From Congeria kusceri (lineage: Eukaryota > Mollusca > Bivalvia > Myida > Dreissenidae), in assembly GCA_027627225.1 (NCBI GenBank), contig CM051028.1, forward strand, positions 19,177,701 to 19,241,700: a stretch of 64,000 nt of DNA. Reading direction: 5' to 3'. The notes under the pieces are model-generated. The model did not search any database. It was not told the origin of the DNA and was given only the letters and a program-made list of their open reading frames with translations. Positions 12,062 through 23,272 of the stretch are shown here, piece after piece. Numbering within the stretch: the stretch's first letter is position 1; each line of letters starts with the position of its first letter. A program made the position numbers and the translations under genes.

Positions 12062-13613
12062 TACTTTCTGGAAGTCGATGTTTGTTTGTTCTCAAAGTTT
12101 CGTAAATTTCAACAGCCAAAACTGCTGCACACAGTTCCAGTCTTGGTATTGTATGTCCACTCTTGGGAGCTACCTTTGCTTTGCCTAGAATTAGACTCTT
12201 GAACCAATAACCATCTTCTGCTTTGCCTACTATATAAGCCACCGCTGCAATGGCTTTCTCCGATGCATCTGAATAGATATATAGATGTTGATTCGATGTT
12301 TTGCTCATGGACACTGGAAAGTACGTTCGTGGGATTCTAAGATCTTCCAAGCCCTTGAGGGAATCTCTCCAGATCGTCCATTCATCTAGTTTGTTCGTGG
12401 GGAGGGGTGCATCCCAATCTACCGGACCCATCATTAAGTCTCTGAGGATCAATTTTCCTGTGACAACAACTGGTGCGACGAAGCCTATGGGATCATAGAT
12501 GCTGTTGATAGTGGAAAGCACGCCTCGACGCGTGAACTCTTTCGCTTCAGGTGACACCTTAAACACAAAACTGTCTGAATGAATGTCCAAGTAAAGTCCT
12601 AAGCTACGTTGCAGAGGTAGGTCTTCGGAAGAAAGGTCGATTTCAGCAAGATCTTTGGCAAGATCATCGGATGGAAAGGCGTCTAACACTTCAACACTAT
12701 TGGAGGCAATCTTGTGAAGCCGTATGTTTCCATTCGTCATCAAGGCGTCTTGCGTTCTTCTGACCAGATCGACGACATCCTTCATTGATGGTTTGGAAGT
12801 AAGGCCGTCGTCCACATAAAAATCTGAACACACGAAGCCTTTGACGTCTGCTCTGAACTGAGCCTCACTGTTTGCTACTGCCTTTCTTAATCCGTAGTTT
12901 GCAACTGCGGGCGAGGGTTTATTGCCGAACACATGAGCACACATGCGGTACTCTACCAGCTCGTTATGTGGATTGTTGTCTTTATACCAGAAGAAACGCA
13001 AGTAGTTTCTGTGTTTCACATCAACTAGAAAACAGTAGAACATCTTCTCAATATCGACTGTTACCGCTATGGGTTCTTTTCTGAATCGAATGAGCACACC
13101 TAGGAGACTGTTGGTCAGGTCGGGACCCGACAACAAAACGTCATTCAAAGATACGCCCATGTACTGGGCAGAGGCATCAAACACGCCACGGATTTTATGT
13201 GGCTTCTTGGGATGGTATACTCCAAAAATAGGTAAGTACCAACATTCCTCATTCTCATCTATATTTGGCGCTCTTTCTGCATGTCCAGCATCTATAATAC
13301 CTTCCATGAACATGACAAAGTGTTCAAGCTTTTTCGGATTTTTCATCAAATTGGTGTGTAACAACTTGGCTCTGTTCAATGCTTGAGGTCTGTTATTGGG
13401 GAGTTTTGCTCTGGGTGCGGATTTAAATGGCAGTGGGGCTGTCCAATTTCCGCTTTCTGATAAGTACATTTCATTGTCCATCATAGTTAAGAACTCCCTA
13501 TCCTCTACTGACAGTCCTATTTTCTCATCGTCCCTGCTTTTCAGGAAAATATCATGGTCTAAGTCTCGACACACACTTTCTTCTATCTTTATTCTGTTCT
13601 GGCAGGGTGGCAA
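12042..13613 (-). pseudogene. Pao reverse transcriptase and start of RNase H
   Basis: The frame continues in phase from the protease after one TGA. It has the Pao-type RT entry (LLPPCQNRIKIEE nearby) and the catalytic FYVDDGLTS motif near residue 265. A connection region follows with GVLSTINSIYDPIGFVAPV, and then the RNase H start with YIYSDASEKAIAAVAYIV. The frame is lost near 12090 within RNase H and resumes in the next frame at 12061, so a one-base indel splits the domain. In an active element this enzyme would copy the RNA genome in cytoplasmic particles. Confidence 0.88.
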
Positions 13614-13622
13614 CAGAGACTC

Positions 13623-15911
13623 TCAATTTTCTCCGACCACATACGTTTTGTTAACAGTTATGTCTTGAGCTTCATGTACTCTTCCCAAACATGTTTCGCC
13701 AACTATTACCCATCCTAGTCCTAGGCGCTGAGCATACGGAGAACCTCTAGGACCGGTCAGTTGTTCTTGAACGTGGTGTGCCTCAGCAAGATCCCTACCG
13801 ATCAGTAGCAATATGTCAGTATCCATCTCTGGGAGCTGATCTTCAATTTCTTGCAGGTGAGGGTAATTTCTCGCTGCATCTCTAGTGGGTATCTCATCTT
13901 TATTGTTGGGAATATCATGACATTCAATAACTGTGGGTAGCGTGTATCTAGTTGGCCCTATGACTGCTTGTACCACCAAACCACTAGCCCTTCTTCCTGA
14001 CTGGACCGACTTTCCTGAGCACGAGTTAAGGACGTACTCATACTTATTGGAGCGTATCTTAAGCTTTTCGAACAGTTCGGGCCTAGCGAGTGATCGGTTA
14101 CTCTGTTCATCTAACAACGCATACGTTCTAATGCATCGTCCTTCGAAGTGCACATCAACAAGAGTAATTGTTGCACAGGATTTGCCACCAAATGTGTAAT
14201 GGCACACCTCAGTGCATCTGTTTGTAACTTGTTCATCTGGCTGCTCCCCACCGTGAGGATTGTCCATATGCATGCAGGTGGCATGTCTCTTTCCACATTT
14301 GTCACAGGACACGCGTTTCGGACAGTTCTTGCCAAGGTGGCCAGTTGATATCAGGCAACAAAAACACAATTTGAGCTCTTTCAACAGTTTCCTCTTTTCG
14401 TCATGTGACTTTAATAGGAACGCTCTACATTCATTTAAGGTGTGAGGCGTCTTATGGATGGGACATTTCTTCAAGTCTTCAAAGCTTGTTTTTGCAGCAC
14501 ATACTGGTTTAGATTTTCGGTTGACTTCCATTGCCGACGCCAATGGTAGGCCTGGATCATTGCAGATTTTGGCTTGGTCTGTTACAAAGTCATATAGAAG
14601 GCTCAATGGAGGGAAGGCAACATTTCTTGACTGTTTGTATGAATATGCCTTTGCTGCCCACTTTTCTTGTAGACCATGCGGAAGTTTCGCAACTATGGGT
14701 CTAATCCCTACCGTTGAATCAAAGTACGAGAGGACGGTTGTGTATCTTTTATCTGCTTGGAGGGTAACAATTTCAGCCAGAATGTCTGATAACTCATAGA
14801 GCTTGAACTGTTCTCTCCCGTTTAACTTTGGAAACTTCTCCAACTTTGCAAGGACAGTTTGATGGACACTTTCTGGGGAACCATACCTTTCATCTAACCT
14901 GTTCCACAACTGTGTGAGACCTTTGGTTGGTTCTGCTAGATGTGCTGTTCTTAGGCTGATTGCATGTTTCTTCGATTCAGTTCCAAGGTACCTTATCAGC
15001 AGGTCTAATTCTTCCGTCGGCGTGACCTTTAATTCTTGCATAACACTTTTGAAGCTTGATCTCCATCCTAAATAATTGTCTGGCCGGTCATTGAAAGTTA
15101 CTAGTCGAGACATGACTAGTTCCTTTTTAACGAGAAAGCTTGTTATGTCAGTCAATGCACTTGTCTCTATCTGATCTTTAGGTTTAGTATTTGAAGTGTC
15201 TTGTTTAACAGTCACATTTTGTGTTCTGTCTTCTTGCAGCACTAGCTTATCATTGTGTTTCTGTTCTATATGCAGAAGTGTATCTTCATGTTCACTGATG
15301 ACATTAGGAGGCATGTTTAAAATGAACTGAGCAGTTCTCTTCTTCACAATCTCCTCCTCTTCTAGACTTCTTGGGGGTGACCCCTTTTCACTATCTTTAA
15401 GAGCTTCTAACTCCGCTTCTGCACCTGCCAATTCTTTCTTCTCACTAAGCAGTAGCAGCTTGGCTTGCAAATCTGCCTTTGCCCTATCGGCAGCGCCAGC
15501 TGCGATTTTCTCCTTTTCTGCAATTTCAGCAATTTCTTGCTTAACTCGTTGTTCTTCTTCAGCGACTTTAATCTTAGCGCGGGCTGCTTCGGCCTTAGCT
15601 CGAGCAAGGATGATGCTTTCGGAAACACTAGCCCTGGATCCTGAACGTGAGTAGGTTTCCATGGTTTCTAACGTCTTATAAGGAGGCTTGACAGACCTTA
15701 ATTTGGCTAGAAACTCTTCATATGTTTTGGAGTTTTGTTCATATAAGTCATCAACATGTTTGAGTTTCAACAAGGAATCTTCAGTTCTAGTTTCAGTCAA
15801 ATACTCTCTGAATTTGTTCAACACACGCAGATAATTAGTTACTGAAATGCCCAATTCCTCTTGAAGGTTCACAATATCAGTGTTTTCAGTGATGTGGGTT
15901 CGAATAATCAA
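13623..15911 (-). pseudogene. Pao gag-protease region
   Basis: The open frame of 762 codons begins with an amphipathic region, then an Ala/Lys/Glu-rich coiled coil (about residues 95-190), then the DUF1759-like gag core. Zinc knuckle-type cysteines follow (LCFCCLISTGHLGKNCPK then CDKCGKRHATC) and then the aspartic protease segment with YALLDEQSNRSLA. It ends at a TGA that is in frame with the RT domain just downstream. The true gag start lies further upstream at about 15990, separated by a stop and a frameshift. The protein would assemble the particle and process the polyprotein. Confidence 0.85.
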
Positions 15912-15992
15912 GTCAACCTTGCCCCATTCCTTAGATAGAGCATCTTCTAGGTCTTAACTTTTTCCTCTTACTGTGCCATAGCTTTTACAGTT

Positions 15993-17830
15993 AACGTTCT
16001 AGTGTGTTTGTCAGACATCAAAATTTAAGTCAAATGTACCAATGAATGTAAACAATTCAATCATAAATATGTTTTACTATTATCAAGTCAGTCAAACATC
16101 AATAATATGGAACCTATTGAATTCTAACAACAACAAATCTTATATGGAATCTAAAATGCAATAATATTAATGGTTTAATTTCTATGAATACTAGTTTGTA
16201 CAACAGAGAGACTCCCTAGACACTGTTAAATACATGCATCATTTTGCAATAAAGAATTTGTGAAGTAATCAAACACTTAGAATCCTCACACTGCCGATGA
16301 AAGGAAGTTATATCAGCAAGCTGAATTAATGCTGTGTTTACAATTATGTATATCACCTATTCAGTGTACATGCACAAGTAAAGTACTTGCAAAGAATGTG
16401 CATCAAAATAAAACAATGTTAAAATCAGTGTACAACTGGTTATTTATATAGAAAATCTAAGGAAATCCTACAAAAATATCTTAAGCACAATCTTTAACAC
16501 ATAAAACCCAAACTATCACACATTAAAATGGCTTTTCTTGATATTACTTAAATGTATTGATTCGCACGCTTGACAATTTTATAATTTCAACAAGTGAAAT
16601 TCTTGTGAACAATATTTAGAATGACAGTTTTCATACAGACATACACTGACAAGTTTATAATAGAAACATTAACAAATTCTAAAATGTTCATACGGGTCAC
16701 AACATGGAATAAATTCTGGAACATGTGATCCACTATGTGTCTATAAGCGATTAACAGCCAATGTCATGGGATCCACTGAGCGTCTGTACTAAGCGATTCA
16801 AAGCCGAACGTTGAACCGGTCCAAAAAGCGTCTTCCAAGGAGGGATACAGGATGCGTACGATCAAGTACACCATGTGGATCCTCGTCTGCATGCATGTAA
16901 CCCAAGTGGCCAGGCTGATGATTTCGTACACGTCTTTTTACTATTCTGCCTTGAACTGCAGATAGCTAACCAGTCCATGAAATAATGACGAGAGGTGTTT
17001 TAACTTCATCACTGTTTATTCGATGGAAACGGTAAAAACTGAAAATATATAGTAATACAGCAACTGAGAATAATTGCTAATTAATCAATATAAGGCTAAT
17101 AGTGTGTATATAATTGTGTAATAATAGTTGTAAGATCTCACAGTATCCTCTAAATGTAATAATGATTGCTAAAATATACCTTAACAAAGTGATATTGATA
17201 TGAGAAAGGTTTATTACCTAGGTTCGAATGACATGAGTACGAAACACTAATACAAAATTAAAGAATGAAGTTACTTAGCCGTATTTTACAGAGAGTACAA
17301 ATTACATTATGGAAGACAGGAGTAAGGACTAGCAAAATATGATTTACTTACGACGTGGTGGGTTACAAAAACATCTAAGGCCACAGACAAGAATTGCGAT
17401 CGAGAAACCGCCAATTTTACGTTAGTAAAGTAAGCACAACAAAGGCTAAAACCACTATAATCGTGTAGGTTAAACACAACCATTATTTATGTAACAGCAC
17501 ATTGCATATTAAAAAAATTTCTTAACAATTGCACATGTTCACAACTTGGCTGCAAGTCGGGGGGGCATACATGTTTTTCAAATATCTCTTGTTAAACTGT
17601 GAGTTTATTCTGCATTACTTGTTATGCTGTAATACTTTTGAAATGTTTGATAAACAAGTTGCTCCTAATGTTAATGTTATTTACATTGAAAGTTAACAGG
17701 CTGTTAGCCTAACTGGCTGTTAATGTTTTGAGGAACTGGGCCCAGGTTTTCTAACCTAAATACAACACCATGCTACTTGCAATAAAAAGTACATGCAAGT
17801 ACACATCAAATATAAAGATTTAAGAGATTA
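15993..17830. other. AT-rich sequence upstream of the Pao body, possible LTR remnant
   Basis: No exon or clear repeat is visible. By position this is where the Pao 5' LTR and leader should lie on the minus strand. A G-run (gggggggcatacat at 17561-17574) would start a minus-strand TGTATGCCCCCC end, a plausible LTR start, but with no second LTR in the window this cannot be tested internally. Confidence 0.3.
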
Positions 17831-17831
17831 A

Positions 17832-18060
17832 AACAAGAGCTGTCAGAGGACAGCGCGCTCAACTATTTAATAAAAACTTAAATCTGAACAATTATCTATG
17901 TGAAAAGGGACGCAACTACCGGTATGTCAAAATACAAAACAGAGTTATGGGGAATGTTGCACCTGATGCTGGAGTCAATAAGAAGGGTATATTCCAAGTT
18001 TCAAGTGAATAAGTGGAGGATGTCAGGGTCTCTGTCAATTTATGTTAGACTGTCGATCAT
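17832..18060 (+). repeat. Dispersed repeat beginning AACAAGAGCTGTCAGAGGAC
   Basis: The sequence from aacaagagctgtcagaggac through the AAGGGACGCAAC stretch matches, from memory, the start of a dispersed repeat widespread in bivalve genomes. It overlaps the 3' end of the decayed zinc-finger/Myb gene, so one boundary is uncertain. The plus-strand frame inside it is not considered coding. Confidence 0.45.
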
Positions 18061-19566
18061 TCTGAACACTTTCTTTTTCAGTACATCCTTTTTACGCAGT
18101 TGAATTTTTCCATTTTTCCTCTGACTTATTGCTATAGCTTTTAAACACTGCTAAGGTGTCGGTCTTTTCTTTTCTTCAAAGCACTTTTGGAATATCTGTT
18201 TTATTTCATCCTCCTCATCAGGGGACCATTTTTGTCTCGAGGCGCAGTTTTTCAAGGCAGTTCTTTTAGTGGAAGTTATGGCTTCCTCCTCAACTTCATC
18301 TGCCAAAGCCATGTGTTCTGAAGTTTAAAGTGGCTGCTCAAAAGGAACATTGTCTGTGTTTGCTGCTCCCTCGTCTACTTCTGCCAAGAAAAAAATACTC
18401 ATATTTGAAGAAGTTCACATGAAAACATTTAAAGATACACGGTCGCTAGAATGCAGGCGCATACATTGCTTTTAATATATTATATTTTTTAGCTCACCTG
18501 AGCACAACGTGGGGTCAAAACTGGTCATGCCCTGGGGGTCACATGGTTTATAAAGACTTAAATAGCAAAATGACTATAAAAATCTTTGAAACAGCAAGGC
18601 CCGCAGCTTTCCTGTATTTGGTACGTTACATTGCATAGTGGTCCTCTCCAAAGATTGTTCAAATGATGCCCCTGGGGTCCACTTTGGCCACACTCCGAGG
18701 GGTCACATGGTTTATATAGACTTAAATAGCAAAATGACCTTAACAATCTTTACCTGAAACGCCAAGGCCCAGAGGTTTGTTCAAGATTGTTCAAATTATG
18801 CCCCTGGGATAAAAATAAGCCATTACTCAGGAATTCCAATTCCAATTGGGTTACAAGGTCTCAGGTGAGCGTCCTAGGGCCCTCAGGGCCCTCTTGTTTG
18901 CTTCAATAATGTGGGCAAGGTTGTTCCCCATTAGTTTTACAAGTGATGGAGCTGCTTTGGCGTTGTGGAGGCACAGGGATTTTGTTGCGCTTCTAACTGA
19001 ACAGTTCCTATTGTGCAACCAGAGTGTGTCCTTTAGTATGAATTTTTTACAAAAGCTACAAGGTAAGTAGTCCCCTTCTTTGAATTTCCTTTCTTTTGTC
19101 TCTCGTCTACCAACAACTAGAAAACCCTCCTTTCTCAATACACCTATGTTGCGTTTGAAGTTGCCTTCATTGGCCAAGATTTCTAATTTTACCCTTCGCT
19201 CTTCACATTGTTTTGCTTAAAACAGTATCTTATTCACTCTCGTCTCTCCTTTATGCACTGTAAGAAGATGTCTTGAAATTTTACTGTGAATAACCTTGCT
19301 GCAATAAATACAATAATTCACCTTGTCATAAACATTTTTGCACTCAATTTTTTTCTCATTCTCTGTAACAAACCAAAAGTGATTTCACCATTTTTATTTT
19401 TCGCATCCGTCTCTTTGACAACACTTTTACATTTACAATCAGAGTCTTGTAAGAGATCATATGCTTTGTTCGCAGAATCAGAATGAATACTTCCAAAATT
19501 CGGAATTATCTCACTTTCATTAGAATCTGAAACATAGTCATAAGATGCAGCTGTTTCCATTGACAC
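18040..19566 (-). pseudogene. Decayed zinc-finger / Myb-like protein gene, interrupted by a repeat
   Basis: Reading the minus strand, an acidic/serine-rich start (19566-19318) is followed, after a frameshift near 19325, by YCIYCSKVIHSKISRHLLTV, a C2H2-type finger. A TAA then interrupts near 19220. The frame continues to NEGNFKRNIGVL and DYLPCSFCKKFILKDTLWLH, a second finger. At about 18898 the frame runs into the AGCTCACC-type repeat (18491-18897). Beyond it, after a good acceptor (ttcttggcag, about 18390), lies a C-terminal Myb/SANT-like block with RQKWSPDEEDEIKQIF, itself split by two stops and ending at 18040. I recall this finger-finger...Myb-like layout in fish and invertebrate proteins with a tyrosine-recombinase-like centre; that centre is absent here. 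Function is not assignable for this copy. Confidence 0.55.
18491..18897. repeat. AGCTCACCTGAG...GGGCCCTCTTG repeat, copy A
   Basis: It begins agctcacctgagcacaacg and ends tcaggtgagcgtcctagggccctcagggccctcttg; both ends therefore carry the same AGGTGAG/CTCACCT motif in opposite orientation plus a GGGCCCT palindrome. It is about 407 bp and lies inside the decayed zinc-finger gene. Related copies are at 19899, 26468, 46975 (reverse), 52142 and 63083. Confidence 0.65.
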
Positions 19567-19895
19567 CTTCTGTCATTTATTTTTCTTTTTCAAGTTATTG
19601 CTTGTAGACTTTCTTTTAGATCTTCTGTCTGAAGTATTAAAATATTTAGACGATTTACTGTTGGCACTTTCTGTATTGTCAAGATCTTTCCAACTGTCAT
19701 AAAGTGCAGCTGTTTCCCTTGACGTCTTCTGTTGTCGTTTCTTTTTCAGACATCACTTGTAGATTTTTTTTTAGATCTTCTGTCCATAATATCAAAATCT
19801 TCAGACAATTCACTGTTGGCACTTTTTATATTGTTAAAATCCTTCCAACTGTCATAAGATGCAGCCGTTTCCCGTGACGCCTTCTGTTGTTTATT
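19535..19895 (-). repeat. Three-copy ~155-bp tandem duplication in the zinc-finger gene 5' region
   Basis: Three copies of a block containing aactgtcataa-(g)-tgcagc-gtttcc-tgac-cttctg recur at about 19535, 19690 and 19845, each with an intervening ctttttagatcttctgtc-like segment. The first copy contains the candidate start codon at 19566. In the other copies the frame is broken. This is a local tandem duplication of an N-terminal coding segment, now decayed. Confidence 0.65.
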
Positions 19896-19898
19896 TTT

Positions 19899-20330
19899 AG
19901 CTCACCTGAGCACGAAGTGCTCAAGGGTGAGCTATTGTGGCTAGTCTGTGTCGTCCGTCGCCAACATTTTACTTCAAAAAACTGCTTCTCTGAAACCACT
20001 AGGTGGATTTTAACCAAATTTGGCAGGAATGTTCCTGCGATGGTCCTTTAAAAATTCCTTCAATTTATTAAAAATTCCTTCAATTTATTAAAATATATGG
20101 AAAACTCTGGATGTCATGGCAACCAAAAGCTTAAAAACTGGAAAACTTAAAAAAATCTTCTTGTCGAAAACCACTGGCAGGATTTAAATTTAGTTTTCAC
20201 AGAAATGCTCCTTGGGTGACCCTCTACCAAATTCGTTCAAGTCATTTTGATTTGTTAAAAAACATGGCCGCTAGGGGTCGGGGCAGTTTTTATGCCACCG
20301 AAGGAGGGCACATATTAATCTCACCGTCCG
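19899..20330 (+). repeat. AGCTCACCTGAGCAC hairpin repeat, copy B, joined to a GCCACCGAAGGAGGG repeat
   Basis: It begins agctcacctgagcacgaag then tgctcaagggtgagct, an imperfect inverted repeat, followed by the typical accactaggtggattttaaccaaa segment. Near 20280 it passes into a different repeat head (gccaccgaaggagggcacat), suggesting one repeat inserted in or replacing the end of the other. Confidence 0.6.
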
Positions 20331-20409
20331 TCCTTGGGTGGGTGCGTTGGTGGGTGGGTTGGTATGGGTCCGTCCGTTCAGACTTCGTTTCTGCTCGGTA
20401 ACTTTTTTA

Positions 20410-21135
20410 TGCCTGAATGGATTTTAATATAACTTCAGATTATTATTCCCCACTACTGTACGATGTGCAGCGTACAACTCCCATGCTCGTCAGTCAAAGG
20501 TCAAGGTCACAATTCAAGGTCAAGGTCATGAATTTTCGTTTCCGCTCCATAACTTCTAAACCCCTGGATGGATTTTAATATAACTTCAGATTATTATTCT
20601 TCATGACCAGACGATGTGTCGCTTACAACTTCCATGCTCGTCGGTCAAAGGTCAAGGTCACATTCAAGGTCAAAGGTCATGAATTTTTGTTTCCTCTCCA
20701 TAACTTCTAAATGCCTGGATGGATTTTAATATAACTTCAGATTATTATTCTCTATGACCAGACAATGTGTCGCATACAACTCCCATGCTCGTCTGTCAAA
20801 GGTCAAGGTCACAATTCAAGGTCAAAGGTCCAGGATTTCTGTTTTTCCACCATAACTTCTAAACGTCTGGAAGGATTTAAATATTACTGCAGTTAATTAT
20901 TTCCCATGACCAGGCGATATGTTGTGTACAACTACAATGGCTCGGTCAAGGTCACAATTCAAGGTCAAATGTCAAGGAATTTTCGTTCTGCTCTATATCT
21001 TCCAAAAGCCTTGAAGGATTTTAATATTACTTCAGATTATTTTTTCCCATGATCAGATGATGTGTCGCATGCCACTTATATGCTCCTCGATCAAGGTCTG
21101 TGGGTCCAAGGTTACACTTAAAAGGTCAAATATTA
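20410..21135. repeat. Five-copy ~150-bp tandem repeat rich in AGGTCA half-sites
   Basis: The segment ggattttaatataacttcag recurs at about 20420, 20571, 20721, 20874 and 21019, and each unit also contains one or more tcaaggtca/caaaggtca strings. It belongs to the repeat whose head is at about 20280. No coding potential is seen. Confidence 0.7.
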
Positions 21136-21353
21136 GAATGAACTTTTTGTAGGAAGCATCATTTTTGCCAACATATACGGAATGTAATAAATATTGATGG
21201 AAGTTGCCACGCAAAATAGACCAAAATGTATACACAATAGGTCGCCATAGTCTCCGTATACAATCCTTTATTTATATGAAAACAACATTGATACCAATTT
21301 TAAAACATCATGTTACTACTACTATTATTACAATCATGTTATTCGCATATTAA

Positions 21354-23268
21354 CCCTCACTGTGCTAGATATATAACTGATAAGAATCTCTGCTGATACT
21401 GAATAAATTTAGACTGATTCCATTATTGATAGGTAAGTTACTTGGTCATCAATTTCTAATATATTTTGCAGGAATAAGTATATAAAACCTATATGAACTT
21501 TAATCATTAATGAGTGGCCTTCACTTTGATGAGGTTGACATAGTGATTTTTGTACCTGTCTCACCTGTACAGGTGTGCTAAAGGTGTGACAATGAAGAAA
21601 AAACAGGTTATTCTCCATAATTTTATTTATTTGATAACTATTTAAAAAAATTTCAATCTTTTTATAAAGCAAAAACAATATATAATGATTAAGAAAAATA
21701 TTTTTAATTAATTTGTGCATTTTATGACTTTAATTAAACAAATAATAACTTGGTAGTTTTATATAAATTTTCCAAATTCAACACATTCTGAACACAATAG
21801 TTTTAGTCTATAGAACATTATATGCTGATAATAATTTAAACTTTGCTAAGTAAATTTAACTATTTATCAGAGTAAATATTCAACTAAAAGTTTTTATCTG
21901 CAAATAAAAAACTGGTGTAAAATGCACGTAAGCTAATTACATACCAAACATGTCCGGCTTGTTAGGAATATACAGCTTGAATCGCAAACGCCCTCTCCAC
22001 GGTACCATTCCCTCATCAATAGCAATGTGCTTGTCCGGGGTGTAGGTGTTCCGGGACCGTGCGGTGACCACATCATATATTGGCTTCACCTGAAATTACA
22101 TAGGAACATGTAATAATATAGGATTGGGGTTATATTCAACTGGAATACATTTCTGTTGAAGACAGATTTTTATTCCATAAGTAATAATGTTTATAATAAA
22201 AATACTGCATGTTGCAGATTCTAGCAATAGCCAATGTTGAAAAAATATATATAATGCTCATTCTTTTCAGTGTTATCATGTGTGTATATGAATAATTGCA
22301 ATGAAATGCTTATTTGTTTCAAGAAATAAATGTTATAAAATACAGCCATGCAAAGGGCTTGTGTCTTTTCATTTCTATTTTTCAAGTTCTAAAGGGGTTG
22401 TTTTCATGTCTAACCTTGTACAGAGGATCGAACCCATCTTCATGTCTGCTGGGAGCAGTGGAGTTGTTCGACAGGTGAAGGAAGGATAGTACTGACATGA
22501 AACGATCCCTTGTCATTTGAGTCCCATAAATTGGGGTGCATTCATGTTTATCAGTTGACCAATAAGCACTTATAGCATGTTTTTCCATAAGTCCCATCAA
22601 AATTGTCATGCGTAGAAATTTCGCAATTTCGTTTCCACTGGCATCAACCCAAGAGTTCATACGTGAGTAACGGGACGGGACCTTCTGGGCTCGAATCTGA
22701 GAGAAGAAGCGATTTGTTTCAAAAGCTATATTGTCCATGTCCGTGTTCGTCATAAATAAATTGAAATACTCCAATGGCGAACCATCATGTTCAATGTCAA
22801 CTTTCAAACCACGCTCACCAGTGCATGGCGGAACAAGTGGCTCCCTCACGTCGCGAGACCAATTCAACTGTAGGTCGCTCGGATAATCCCTATCGTTCTT
22901 AAAATTATCTGCTTCGAACTCGTTTACCTTTGTTCATTGATACCAATCAAGTCTGCTTCATCAAATCCTTCAAATTCACCATCAGAATCCGAATTTCCAA
23001 AGTACGTATCAACGGAATTGTCAACATCCGCCATTTTGGAAGTCCTTTGTTATGAAATTCTTTTGTTCCATCTCGTTTTCGAATTTCTTGCGCAATATCC
23101 GGATTTTTGTAACTATTTTTAGATCATTACATCATTTATTCTTATTTTCATTGGTCAGATTAAAATATTCTTCATGATATTACCGGAAATCCTGTCTACT
23201 TTTATGAAATATAACGATCAAAGTGTGTAGTTCGGAACTGGGTTTTCTAGGCTCCTGCGTATTGAGGG
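21354..23268 (-). mobile_element. piggyBac element with TTAA target sites
   Basis: CCCTCA at 21354-21359 is preceded by TTAA (21350-21353) and TGAGGG at 23263-23268 is followed by TTAA (23269-23272), the arrangement expected for piggyBac: a TTAA duplication and short CCC-starting inverted ends. The perfect terminal match is only 6 bp, with scattered identity further in. Between them, on the minus strand, lies a piggyBac-type transposase 5' half. The 1915-bp total is short for the family because the C-terminal half of the transposase is missing. Confidence 0.8.
21945..23034 (-). pseudogene. piggyBac transposase (PGBD-like), N-terminal half only
   Basis: The start ATG at 23034 opens an acidic Asp/Glu/Ser-rich N-terminus. 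After a frameshift near 22925 the frame runs through RDVREPLVPPCTGERGL, FFSQIRAQKVPSRYSRMNSW, MTILMGLMEKHAISAYWSTD and MTRDRFMSVLSFLHLSNN to a donor at 22415 (gttaga). A second exon (22089-21945, acceptor atttcag, donor gtatgt) gives HIAIDEGMVPWRGRLRFKLY, which contains the first catalytic Asp of the DDE_Tnp_1_7 domain. No later exon with the remaining catalytic acids or the C-terminal cysteine-rich domain is present before the left end of the element, so this copy cannot encode a working enzyme. Confidence 0.85.
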
Positions 23269-23272
23269 TTAA

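Larger units (their letters stand above)
10915..15992 (-). mobile_element. BEL/Pao LTR retrotransposon, truncated and mutated
   Basis: The minus strand carries, in order, a gag-like coiled coil (DUF1759-type), zinc knuckles, a retroviral-type aspartic protease (A16-like), reverse transcriptase, RNase H and integrase. The homology stops abruptly at about 10915 inside the integrase core (just after FRSDN), so the integrase C-terminus and 3' LTR are gone. Lesions seen are a stop and a frameshift in the first 20 codons (about 15930-15990), a TGA at 13623-13625 between protease and RT, and a frameshift near 12080-12100 at the RT/RNase H border. I could not identify a 5' LTR or primer-binding site with confidence in 15990-17600. 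The element cannot be autonomous as it stands. Confidence 0.9.

Noticed and set aside
12301..15654. Several plus-strand frames of 60-113 codons
   Set aside because: Antisense shadows of the Pao gag, protease and RT frames.
17555..17580. Minus-strand TGTATGCCCCCC as the start of the Pao 5' LTR
   Set aside because: Plausible, but no second LTR, primer-binding site or target duplication could be matched, so it is not called.
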